A DNA stretch of 64,000 bases, from positions 7,003,501-7,067,500 of the forward strand of contig NZ_AP023441.1 in NCBI RefSeq assembly GCF_019976755.1, given 5' to 3'. The position numbers and the translations under genes were made by a program. Shown here piece by piece: positions 32,976-41,270 of this stretch (the stretch's first letter is position 1; each line of letters begins with the position of its first letter). The stretch is from Nostoc sp. MS1. Lineage in GTDB: Bacteria > Cyanobacteriota > Cyanobacteriia > Cyanobacteriales > Nostocaceae. The notes under the pieces are model-generated. The model ran no database searches, was not told the origin of the DNA, and was given only the letters and a program-made list of their open reading frames with translations.

Positions 32976-35900
32976 TTACTTAGTCTCATGAGACGCACGA
33001 TCATCACCAGTCTGCGTTCCAACTACGGCTGATTCTTGGTTAGGATGTGTAGTTGCTTGTTCATCCTGGTGTCGATTATTGCCTCCAGACCGAGTAGAAG
33101 ATTTGCGTTTGAGGAAACGTTCTTCCAAAGTTTTAATGATGACATACAGCACGGGAACAATCAGTAAACTCAGAATTGTGGAGACAAGTAGTCCTCCAAA
33201 TAATGCAGTTCCCAGCGACCAGCGTGAGGCGGAGCCTGCTCCAGAGGCGATGACAAGAGGGAAAAATCCCAGCAATGAAGCACTGGAGGTCATGACAATC
33301 GGTCTAAATCGCTCTTGCGCCGCAGTTAAAGCTGCTTTGGTAATTGTCATTCCTTCTTCAAAGGCTTGATTGGCAAACTCGACAATTAAAATCGCATTTT
33401 TTGAGGCTAGTCCAATCAACATAACTAAAGCTACGTTAGCATAGACATCATTTACCAACCCGCGCCACGATAAAGCACTCAACGCACCCAACAAGGCTAA
33501 CGGTACAGTTAACAGAATAATTGCCGGGTCAACATAGCTCTCATACTGAGCAGCTAGGGTAAGAAACACCATAATTACCCCGAAACCAAAAATGAGAATC
33601 CCTAAACTACCTGCGGCTAATTCTTCACGAGCGGTTCCTGTCCAATCACTACCAACTCCTGGTATTGCTGATGCTGTTACTGCTTGTTGCATTGCTTGGA
33701 TTGCTTGTCCACTACTGTAACCTTGTGACTCTCTACCTTGGATACTAATCGAGCGAAAGCCGTTATAGTGAGAGATGACGGATGGGCCTGTGATCGGCGT
33801 AAGTTTTGCTACCTCGCTCAATCGCACCATTTGGTTATTTACTGAACGCACATAAAGCTGACGGATATCATCTGGAGAGCGTCGGTAATTACCTTCAGCC
33901 TGGACATAAACACGATAGCTTTGCTGTCCCAAGGTGAAATCATTAACATACTGCGAACCAATAGCAGCTGATAGAGTATTTACAGCTTGTTGAAAATCAA
34001 CATTGAGCGCCTCTAGGCGATCGCGGTCAAAGTCAATTTGAAATTGGGGTGTGCTGGCGGTAAACTGTGTAAACACCCCACCAGCTAAAGCTGGCTGTTG
34101 ATTTGCTTGAGCAATGATGGCTTGAGCATTGGCGAAAAAGTCATCAATTGTTAATCTTCCGTTGGTACGGTCTTCTAGTTGTAACTCAAACCCGCCCAAG
34201 GTACTAAAACCTTGTATTGGTGGAGGACTGACTGCGGTGATAATAGCTTCGGGAATTTTTGCAAATGCGCCATTAATTCGCCCTAAAATTGCCGATGAAC
34301 TTTGCTCAGGTTTGGTGCGTTCTTCCCAAGGCTTCAACTTGGCAAAGAACACACCGCGATTTGAACCACTACCAGCAAAACCAAATCCTGAAGTTGCGAA
34401 AACGTTATCAACTTCTGGTTCACTCTGCAAAATTTGTTCAAGTTTTGTAATTACTTGGTCAGTATAAGCCAGGGAAACGCCATCTGGAGCTTGAATAATG
34501 CCTAAGACAATTCCCTGGTCTTCAGTGGGTACAAATCCTGTCGGCACATGAGTAAACATAAAATAAGTTGCCGCTAAACCCACGACAAACAAAGCCACGA
34601 CAGCGTAACGTAGGCGAATCAAAAGATTGACGATCGCCATAAACCGTTCGATGATCCATGCCAAAATCTGGTTAAATTTGTTAAAAAACCAGCCTAATGG
34701 GCCGCGTTTGGGTCTTGGCGGACGTAGTAAGATCGCTGCCATACTGGGACTGAATGAAAGTGCGTTAAACGTCGAGATGGCAATAGAGAAGGCAATTACT
34801 AACGCGAACTGCTGATACATTTTTCCGGTTGAACCCGGAAAAAATGCTACGGGAATGAACACAGCCATCAACACTAAAGAAGTTGCAACCACTGCTCCAG
34901 TCAGTTCTTCCATTGCTTCATAGGAAGCTTGCAATGGTCTGACTCCCTGTTCTATTTTCCGGGCGATCGCTTCTACAACGATAATCGCATCATCAACTAC
35001 TAACCCCGTCGCTAAGATTAAGCCAAATAATGTCAAATTATTGAGTGAAAATTTAAATACGTAAGCAAATGCTAAAGCACCAATCAAAGAAACGGGAATC
35101 GCCACAATGGGAATAATTGTCGCCCGCCAGTCTTGCAGAAACAGAAAAATCACCAAAACCACCAGAGCGATCGCTTCTACTAAAGTCTTGACAACTTCTT
35201 CGAGTGATGCTTGCACAAACCCTACAGTGTCGTAAACAATCTGGGTTTTTAATCCAGGCGGAAAGTCTTTCATCAGTTCGTTCATCTGCGCTTCGATGTT
35301 TTTGGCCACATCTAGAGCATTACTTCCTGGTGACTGATAAATTGCTAGACCAATCGCCGGCTTACCATTATTTCTGGCATTGCTGGTGTAGGTTTCTGAA
35401 CCAAGTTCGGCACGCCCGACATCTTTCAGTTTAATTAAATTGCCATCGCTACCTGCCTTAATTACAAGGTTTTCAAACTCCGCCGCATTTTGAAACTGAC
35501 CATTAACTCTTAAGGGAATTTCGTAGCTTTGCCCAGGAGGTACTGGTGCTTGACCTAATGTTCCGGCTCCGGCAAGAATATTTTGCGATCGCAATGCTGT
35601 CGCTACATCGGCTACAGTTAATTGCCGACTGGCCAAAGCATTTGGATCAAGCCACAACCGCATCGCATATCGCTTCTCGCCAAAAATTGTTAGATCGCCG
35701 ACTCCAGGCGTTCGCAGAATTTGATCTCGTAAATTTAGATCAATATAGTTACTGATGAATAGTGGATCATACTCGTTATTTTCTGCATAAAATGTATAGA
35801 CTAACAAAATACTTGTAGAAGCCGTCTGTGCTGTCACACCAAGTTGTTGAACACTTGTGGGTAAGCGGGGTGTTGCTCTGGCGATACGATTCTGTACGTT

Positions 35901-36218
35901 AACTTGAGCAATATTTTTATCAGTTTGTGAACCAAAATATACTGATATTTGGCTACTTCCCGCCGAACTGTTCGATGTCATGTACTGCATACCCTCGACA
36001 CCGTTAAGCTGTCGCTCAATTGTTGTCGTCACAGCACTTTCAACAGTAGATACATCCGCCCCTGTATAGTTAGCAGACACCTGAACACGAATCGGTGCAA
36101 TATCTGGTAAGTAATTGAGTGGCAGTAAGGGAATACATATGCCTCCCAAAATGAGAATTAATAAAGTACAAACGGTAGTTAGTACCGGACGCTTGATAAA
36201 GTTGTTGGCGATCGACAT
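32976..36218 (-). CDS. RND efflux pump inner-membrane transporter (HAE1/AcrB type)
   Basis: The protein has 1080 residues, full length for the family, with 12 TM segments and two large periplasmic loops. The proton-relay residues are present: the Asp pair in ATGLVVDDAIIVVEA (TM4) and the Lys in IGLASKNAILIVEFA (TM10). The N-terminus (NNFIKRPVLTTVCTLLILI) is typical of HAE1. It would work as a trimer driven by the proton gradient, with the membrane-fusion protein encoded upstream and an outer-membrane TolC-type channel that is not in this window. The C-terminal about 45 residues are a polar tail. Second gene of a two-gene operon (17-base gap). Confidence 0.95.
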   Translation of the reverse strand: MSIANNFIKRPVLTTVCTLLILILGGICIPLLPLNYLPDIAPIRVQVSANYTGADVSTVESAVTTTIERQLNGVEGMQYMTSNSSAGSSQISVYFGSQTDKNIAQVNVQNRIARATPRLPTSVQQLGVTAQTASTSILLVYTFYAENNEYDPLFISNYIDLNLRDQILRTPGVGDLTIFGEKRYAMRLWLDPNALASRQLTVADVATALRSQNILAGAGTLGQAPVPPGQSYEIPLRVNGQFQNAAEFENLVIKAGSDGNLIKLKDVGRAELGSETYTSNARNNGKPAIGLAIYQSPGSNALDVAKNIEAQMNELMKDFPPGLKTQIVYDTVGFVQASLEEVVKTLVEAIALVVLVIFLFLQDWRATIIPIVAIPVSLIGALAFAYVFKFSLNNLTLFGLILATGLVVDDAIIVVEAIARKIEQGVRPLQASYEAMEELTGAVVATSLVLMAVFIPVAFFPGSTGKMYQQFALVIAFSIAISTFNALSFSPSMAAILLRPPRPKRGPLGWFFNKFNQILAWIIERFMAIVNLLIRLRYAVVALFVVGLAATYFMFTHVPTGFVPTEDQGIVLGIIQAPDGVSLAYTDQVITKLEQILQSEPEVDNVFATSGFGFAGSGSNRGVFFAKLKPWEERTKPEQSSSAILGRINGAFAKIPEAIITAVSPPPIQGFSTLGGFELQLEDRTNGRLTIDDFFANAQAIIAQANQQPALAGGVFTQFTASTPQFQIDFDRDRLEALNVDFQQAVNTLSAAIGSQYVNDFTLGQQSYRVYVQAEGNYRRSPDDIRQLYVRSVNNQMVRLSEVAKLTPITGPSVISHYNGFRSISIQGRESQGYSSGQAIQAMQQAVTASAIPGVGSDWTGTAREELAAGSLGILIFGFGVIMVFLTLAAQYESYVDPAIILLTVPLALLGALSALSWRGLVNDVYANVALVMLIGLASKNAILIVEFANQAFEEGMTITKAALTAAQERFRPIVMTSSASLLGFFPLVIASGAGSASRWSLGTALFGGLLVSTILSLLIVPVLYVIIKTLEERFLKRKSSTRSGGNNRHQDEQATTHPNQESAVVGTQTGDDRASHETK

Positions 36219-36235
36219 GAGCGAATGTCCTGGGT

Positions 36236-37540
36236 TTAAGATTGCGGTTGAATAGGTGTGCCTTCTCTAAGTTTGAGAATGCCGGAAGTAACAATGGTTT
36301 CTCCAGGTTTAAGTCCATCAAGAACTTGATAATTTGTGCCTTGAATATCACCCAGGCGCACTAAACGCTGATGCACAATTTGCTGTGGCTTGCCGTTGAC
36401 AGTGGTATTTTCGGTAACAAAGACAAAACTTTGTCCACCAATCCGAGAAATGGCCACTGTGGGAATTAATATCCCTGGTTGTTGATTCCAAATGATTCGC
36501 CCTTGAACGTATTGCCCATCACGCAATCGTCCCTGAGAATTGTTAAAGCGTGCCTTGCTTAAAATCGATTGCTGATTAGAACTGACTGTAGGAGAAATAT
36601 AGTTAATTGCGCCTGTACCAATCAGTTGTTGAGTAGTGGGGTCTATTAACTGTACAGGTAGTCCAATTCTCAGTTGCTTCAGGCGATTGGAAGGTACACC
36701 AAGATTCAGATCGAGTGCATCGTTTTGAATGATTGTTGTGATCGTTTGCCCAGTATTAACATAATCTCCAACTTTGACAGGAAATTCTCCTACTACGCCT
36801 GTAATTGGTGCTACCACTCGTTTTTGATTCACATTGACTTGAGCGGCTGCCGTACTGGCTTGCGCGGCGCGGACATTAGCCTGTGCTTGCCGGATTGCTG
36901 CTGCTGCTGCCGCAACTTGCTTATCTGCGGCTTGCAAATCCGCGATCGCTGTTTGTAAATTATTTCTAGCTACATCTAACTCTTGTCTAGCCTGTGCGCC
37001 TTCACTTACTAATTGTTGGGTACGATTGAATTGAGTGCGTTGCAGTTGCACATTTGCTGCAACCTTAGTACGTTGGGCTTGGGCTTGTTGTAGCTGTGCT
37101 TGAGCCGTTGTTAACCCAGCTTGTGCTGCACTGGCTGCGGCAATGGAATTGGCCACATTTGCCTGCGTCTGATCCAAACTCAAAGAGGCGATGGGTGTTC
37201 CCTTCTGTACCCTTTGACCACTAGACACCAAAATTGCTTCGATTCGCCCTTGAATTTGCGGTTGTAGAGTAACTTTTTGCTGCGCCTCTAATGCACCAAC
37301 AAAATTATCACTTTCTTGAGTAGTGTTAGTGCTAACTTGCTGAACTTTTACTGGTAATGCCGAGTTTGCAGCCTTTGATGTGGGCGCGTTTTGTTTAGGG
37401 CTATTTGAACGACTAGTTCCATTGGAAAACACACTCATCCCACCAATAGCTAAGACAATACCCAGCCCCAACCCTACTAATAGCCCTTGTTGCCCTGAGA
37501 GTCTTTTCAAGGCAAAATTACTGTCTTTAGGAGTTTCCAT
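36236..37540 (-). CDS. RND efflux membrane-fusion protein (AcrA/HlyD type)
   Basis: The protein has 434 residues. An N-terminal TM/anchor lies at about 18-38 (GLLVGLGLGIVLAIGGMSVF). A lipoyl half-motif (VTLQPQIQGRIEAILVSSGQ) precedes a long Ala/Gln-rich alpha-hairpin at about 120-235 (AQAGLTTAQAQLQQAQAQR). The second lipoyl half (RVVAPITGVVGEFPVKVGDY), beta-barrel and membrane-proximal domains follow. No lipobox cysteine is seen, so it is anchored by the TM segment. It links the RND pump to an outer-membrane channel. First gene of the operon; a palindromic candidate operator lies 60 bases upstream. Confidence 0.94.
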   Translation of the reverse strand: METPKDSNFALKRLSGQQGLLVGLGLGIVLAIGGMSVFSNGTSRSNSPKQNAPTSKAANSALPVKVQQVSTNTTQESDNFVGALEAQQKVTLQPQIQGRIEAILVSSGQRVQKGTPIASLSLDQTQANVANSIAAASAAQAGLTTAQAQLQQAQAQRTKVAANVQLQRTQFNRTQQLVSEGAQARQELDVARNNLQTAIADLQAADKQVAAAAAAIRQAQANVRAAQASTAAAQVNVNQKRVVAPITGVVGEFPVKVGDYVNTGQTITTIIQNDALDLNLGVPSNRLKQLRIGLPVQLIDPTTQQLIGTGAINYISPTVSSNQQSILSKARFNNSQGRLRDGQYVQGRIIWNQQPGILIPTVAISRIGGQSFVFVTENTTVNGKPQQIVHQRLVRLGDIQGTNYQVLDGLKPGETIVTSGILKLREGTPIQPQS

Positions 37541-38079
37541 TATTTGACCCTACTACTGCCCAAACAAAATAAATGTAATAAATGTAATAAATGATACTTT
37601 TATTGTTCGGAGTGAACAATAATTGTCAAACTTCACCGAGAAAATGTTCTCATCAAGTTTGGACAGTAAACATTACTTGATTTTTGGTTAAATTTGTCTC
37701 AAACTCCAAACTCCCGCTCCTTGTGAAACAATTTAAAGGAAGAGAAAACAGCAAACTTACTGCTAACTCATGATGATAGAACACAGCTATAATTAATTTC
37801 TCTTTCATTAGAAAGAAAGGTATATTTTTTGCAAATAAATATTTTAATTTTTCAAGAGATAAAGAAGAGAGAATATTTTAAGTCTCAAGATACTTTTCAA
37901 TATACCCAAAAGTAAGCATAGCGAACTGGCAAGCGTATTTCCATAGAAACGCTTGCACAAATTAAGTAAGTATAAAAATAATAATTATGAGCTAGAAATA
38001 AATATATCTACTATGATTTTAATGATTATCTGACATACATATTGCATAATAATTGGCTACTGTTTTTTGATAGCTCTAT
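37541..38079. other. long leader/intergenic region of the RND operon
   Basis: Besides the palindrome at 37600-37622, it has short direct repeats of ATAAATGTA at about 37569-37590, just before the fusion-protein start. The rest is AT-rich with no coding frame that can be supported. Confidence 0.4.
37600..37622. promoter_or_regulatory. palindromic candidate operator upstream of the RND operon
   Basis: TTATTGTTC (37600-37608) and GAACAATAA (37614-37622) form perfect 9-bp arms around 5 bases. Size and symmetry fit a TetR/AcrR-type operator, the usual regulator of RND pumps, but no such regulator gene lies nearby. Confidence 0.45.
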
Positions 38080-38265
38080 TTATTTCTGGCTCAGGTATAC
38101 CAAAAGCCATAAGGCAAAATGCTCTAGCCCAACCAACACAGCAGTAATACCCACAGCTAGACCAAACAAAATTAAATTGTTTTCATTGCCTGCTTTTAAA
38201 GCAAAGCTTAAGGATGTAGCGACAGCCGGAGGGTGCATAACGTCTAACAGAATCATTAAGATGCG
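38080..38265 (-). pseudogene. C-terminal remnant of an HPP-family membrane protein
   Basis: The frame reads VKRILMILLDVMHPPAVATS, then LSFALKAGNENNLILFGLAV and GITAVLVGLEHFALWLL, ending YLSQK at a TAA at 38080. The MHPPA motif and following hydrophobic helix are the hallmark of HPP-family proteins (some are nitrite transporters at the chloroplast envelope). Upstream the frame is closed by a TAG within a CTACGCGAAC-type repeat at about 38284, and the N-terminal half is missing. This is a decayed gene, probably not functional. Confidence 0.7.
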
Positions 38266-38391
38266 TTTGACCTGCCAACTACCCTACGCGAACAGTTGTG
38301 AGGTTTTAATCTATATCTACTTTCTTGTTCGCTTTTTTACTCTGGAATGGTTGCAATCTTTGCTCTAATAATTTAGCGCTACACTAACAAT

Positions 38392-38425
38392 AATAGCGTC
38401 TACCTAACTAGGGGTAAACGCTATT
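38392..38425. repeat. hairpin between the HPP remnant and the GlsB-type gene
   Basis: AATAGCGT, one mismatch, TACC at 38392-38403 pairs with the mirrored GGTA...ACGCTATT ending at 38425. A second inverted repeat (CAGGGAT/ATCCCTG) spans 38439-38470. Neither is followed by a T run, so they are not clear terminators. Confidence 0.4.
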
Positions 38426-38502
38426 GGTTTATTAAATCCAGGGATAAAATATAGTTAAATAAAATCCCTGATGTTTACTATAATTAAGAAAGATTTAATT
38501 GA

Positions 38503-38775
38503 TTACACAGTACTGCGACGAGTTAACAAGTTCCACAAGAAAACAGCAACAATTGCACCAAGAACCGCTACTGCAATACCGGGAATACTGAGTGTGGGTG
38601 CAGCTAATGTCAACGTTCCTGTACTGAAAAATACCCCCAAACTACCACCAACAAAAGCACCGATAATTCCTAATAAAATTGTTCCTAAGATTCCACCACC
38701 TTGATGACCAGGGTAAATAGCTTTAGCAATAGCACCAGCAATTAAACCTAATACAATCCAAGCAATAATATTCAT
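38503..38775 (-). CDS. GlsB/YeaQ/YmgE-family small membrane protein
   Basis: The protein has 90 residues and three hydrophobic segments rich in Gly. The family pattern is MNIIAWIVLGLIAGAIAKAI, then HQGGGILGTILLGIIGAFVG, typical of the transglycosylase-associated/GlsB group. These are stress-induced inner-membrane proteins of unclear activity; the transglycosylase label in databases is not proven. The gene is monocistronic. An extra C-terminal helix (IAVAVLGAIVAVFLWNLL) is present. Confidence 0.9.
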   Translation of the reverse strand: MNIIAWIVLGLIAGAIAKAIYPGHQGGGILGTILLGIIGAFVGGSLGVFFSTGTLTLAAPTLSIPGIAVAVLGAIVAVFLWNLLTRRSTV

Positions 38776-39120
38776 TGTTCTTTTGATAAATAGTTTTGAT
38801 TGACACCTATAAACTTAACAGTTTAACTCTGAACTTCTAATCTCCCAACAGAAATAATTCTTAATTACCTTAAGAAGGAACTGTGACTACTCCTGATGAA
38901 ATAGTCATCAGGAGAGAAATAAAAAAGCTCCTAGTAGGTCTTGACTAGAAGCTTATTAATTCATTTCTCGGTAATTGCAGTATGGATACTTCTTCTACTG
39001 TAAGAATTAAGCTAAGTTCAAATACAACTCAAGGACTTGTGAAATACTGAGTGAAGCGATCACACCTCCATTGCAACATTCCCTCTAAGAAAATAGGCTT
39101 TAAATTTTGAAGTGATATTA
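38776..39120. other. intergenic region after the lipopeptide operon
   Basis: It contains an inverted repeat CTCCTGATG/CATCAGGAG at 38890-38914 and the probable operon terminator at 38918-38954. There is no gene. The promoter of the GlsB-type gene should lie just right of 38775. Confidence 0.5.
38918..38954 (-). terminator. Rho-independent terminator of the PKS/NRPS-exporter operon
   Basis: On the minus strand AAGCTTCTAGT pairs with ACTAGGAGCTT (one mismatch) around an 8-base loop and runs into TTTTTT. It lies 166 bases after the ABC exporter stop and marks the end of an operon of at least 25 kb. Confidence 0.75.
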
Positions 39121-41142
39121 CTAGACTCTGATCCATTTCAATACATCAGGATTTTTGTCATAGCGATAGGTAAAGCCGTCTTTAGCCGAAATAGTCTCTC
39201 CTCTGCTGGCCTTACTTCTAATAGTATTAATGGCATAGAATGTTAACTCACTCATTTCTTTATGAGAAAGACCTGCACTAAGAGTTTTCTGCATCAATAT
39301 TACTGATTTGCTTTGGTATTCATTATTAGGCAAGCTGTCTGTAGTAATGCGAGTATTTTCAGGAGAATTATCGGGAGTTGTTTTTTTGTTGCGATAATCC
39401 TGGACAGTCATAAGTTCCCATTGGGAATCTTCTGTAAGTTCCAGAACCCATTGATGATAATCAAATAAACTTTCTCGATGTCCAACACTAATAAAAGTTG
39501 TTTTCGTTTCTTGTAACTGTCGATATAAATTACCTTCATTATTTAAATCTAAGGCACTTGTTGCTTCATCTAATATCGTGAACCTGGGATGAGTGACTAA
39601 AAGACGCGCGAAAGCCAGACGTTGTTGTTCTCCCAGCGATAGAATATTTTCCCAAGGAACTTCAGTATCAAAACCTTCAACTCGATTGAGCAGGTTTTGC
39701 AGGTTGACTTGCTGCAAAACTGATTTCATTTGTTTATCACTCATTTGACGATTTGTTTTCGGGTAAAGCAACTGTTCGCGTAAAGTTCCCAAAATGATAT
39801 AAGGACGTTGAGGTAAAAATAAGACTTCTTCTAGGGGAGGTCGTACTATACGACCAGTACCCGCATTCCACAAACCCGCGATCGCTCGCAGCAGTGAACT
39901 TTTACCTCGACCACTCGGCCCGACAATTAACAAACCTTCCCCTGGTTGAACAGAAACAGATAAGTCATCGACAATCACTTGTTCATAGTTAGGGGTTTTT
40001 AAAGTGACATTTTCAAAAGCAAAATGGTTTTCTTCTATTGCTTTAATAGTACTGACATCTTCAGGTTGTTTACTTACTTCTTCTAAAGCGTCAGAAAATT
40101 CAGTCAAACGTACAACATAACTAGAAAATGTACCGGAAGTTCCAAACTCAGTGATTAAATCTCCTAAAGCACTAGCAAACATATAGCTAGCTAAAGCGGA
40201 TTGCTCAACTTGCCCGTAATCAATTTCACCTTTAATATATAAAGGCCCAAGTATTAAAAATGGAAATATTTGGATAGCAGAGCGATATCCTCTAGCGAAA
40301 ATTTCCCTACCTCTCTCCCAGTTTATCTTGCGTTCAGTATTTTTTATTAAAACATTTAACCGTCGGCTAATTATATTTAATTCCTGTTTTTCACCCTGAA
40401 AAAAAGCTATCGATTCAGCGTGATTTCTGATATGAGTTAAGCCATAACTGTAATCGGCTTTAGATTCTAGTTGTTCTTGACTAATTTTATTTAATTCTTG
40501 AGTTATGTAAATAGCAATAATATTACCAATAATTGTATAAATAAGCAGAGGAATTGCAATCTGTTGAGAAATTGACCAGACAATTATTAAAAAAGTTATC
40601 ATTTCCAGCACTTTTTCTAGTAAAGTAGCTGAAAAACTTAAAGCATTACTGGTAACAGGTTCAATCTCTTGAGATAATCGTTGATCTGGGTTATCAATAT
40701 CAGATTTAAAATTGATTTTATAATAGGCTCGATTATGTAAATATTTATCTAAAATTTGTTGATTTAGCCATTTGTACCAATCAAGAGCGAGTTTTTTTCT
40801 AATATCTTTAGTAAATCCTGCTAAGAGCGTTACTAATATGAGTCCAATCGCATAAACCACTATTGTTTTAGTGAACTGAGAAGCGTCTTTTTGTTGAACG
40901 ATTACATCAATCAAACGCCGATTAGTAAAACTATTAAAAGCATTTACGCCTACAAGGGCAATGATTAAAAATATCAGGGCAATCAGCGTTAGCCATGAAC
41001 GAATCACTTCTGAAAATGCCCTTTTACCTGACTCTGTTGGATACCAGTAAGGCTGGGCGATTCTGTTGACATCTTGCCAAAATTGGCTAAAAGCTGAAGA
41101 ATTATTCGTTACGGATCGGTCTTGAAGAACTTGAGTCGCCAT
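39121..41142 (-). CDS. ABC exporter (SbmA/BacA-YddA-type fused permease-ATPase) of the lipopeptide cluster
   Basis: The protein has 673 residues. The permease domain (about 45-340) resembles the SbmA/BacA/ABCD4-like group (FNSFTNRRLIDVIVQQKD, DWYKWLNQQILDKYLHNRAY, IDNPDQRLSQEI). The ATPase domain (about 370-565) has Walker A GPSGRGKSSLLRAIAGLW, signature LSLGEQQRLAFARLL and Walker B ILDEATSALDL. A C-terminal extension of about 95 residues ends in a compact domain (SAGLSHKEMSELTFYAINTI, then SKASRGETI) that is not part of a normal transporter. As the last gene of the operon it probably exports the finished peptide. Homologous exporters sit in other cyanobacterial lipopeptide clusters. Confidence 0.92.
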   Translation of the reverse strand: MATQVLQDRSVTNNSSAFSQFWQDVNRIAQPYWYPTESGKRAFSEVIRSWLTLIALIFLIIALVGVNAFNSFTNRRLIDVIVQQKDASQFTKTIVVYAIGLILVTLLAGFTKDIRKKLALDWYKWLNQQILDKYLHNRAYYKINFKSDIDNPDQRLSQEIEPVTSNALSFSATLLEKVLEMITFLIIVWSISQQIAIPLLIYTIIGNIIAIYITQELNKISQEQLESKADYSYGLTHIRNHAESIAFFQGEKQELNIISRRLNVLIKNTERKINWERGREIFARGYRSAIQIFPFLILGPLYIKGEIDYGQVEQSALASYMFASALGDLITEFGTSGTFSSYVVRLTEFSDALEEVSKQPEDVSTIKAIEENHFAFENVTLKTPNYEQVIVDDLSVSVQPGEGLLIVGPSGRGKSSLLRAIAGLWNAGTGRIVRPPLEEVLFLPQRPYIILGTLREQLLYPKTNRQMSDKQMKSVLQQVNLQNLLNRVEGFDTEVPWENILSLGEQQRLAFARLLVTHPRFTILDEATSALDLNNEGNLYRQLQETKTTFISVGHRESLFDYHQWVLELTEDSQWELMTVQDYRNKKTTPDNSPENTRITTDSLPNNEYQSKSVILMQKTLSAGLSHKEMSELTFYAINTIRSKASRGETISAKDGFTYRYDKNPDVLKWIRV

Positions 41143-41223
41143 ATTTGCAAAAAATAATAATTAATGATTTGCTTAAAACAATTGTGATGTCATGTCTGCT
41201 TAAATACTTATCATATAGCGGAG

Positions 41224-41247
41224 GTTGGTAATTGGTAATTGGTAATG
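41224..41247. repeat. heptamer tandem repeat (TTGGTAA)3
   Basis: Three copies of the seven-base unit lie in the 128-base gap between the last NRPS gene and the exporter gene, a typical Nostoc short tandem repeat. Confidence 0.7.
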
Positions 41248-41270
41248 GTAGAAAACAATTACCTAAAAGC

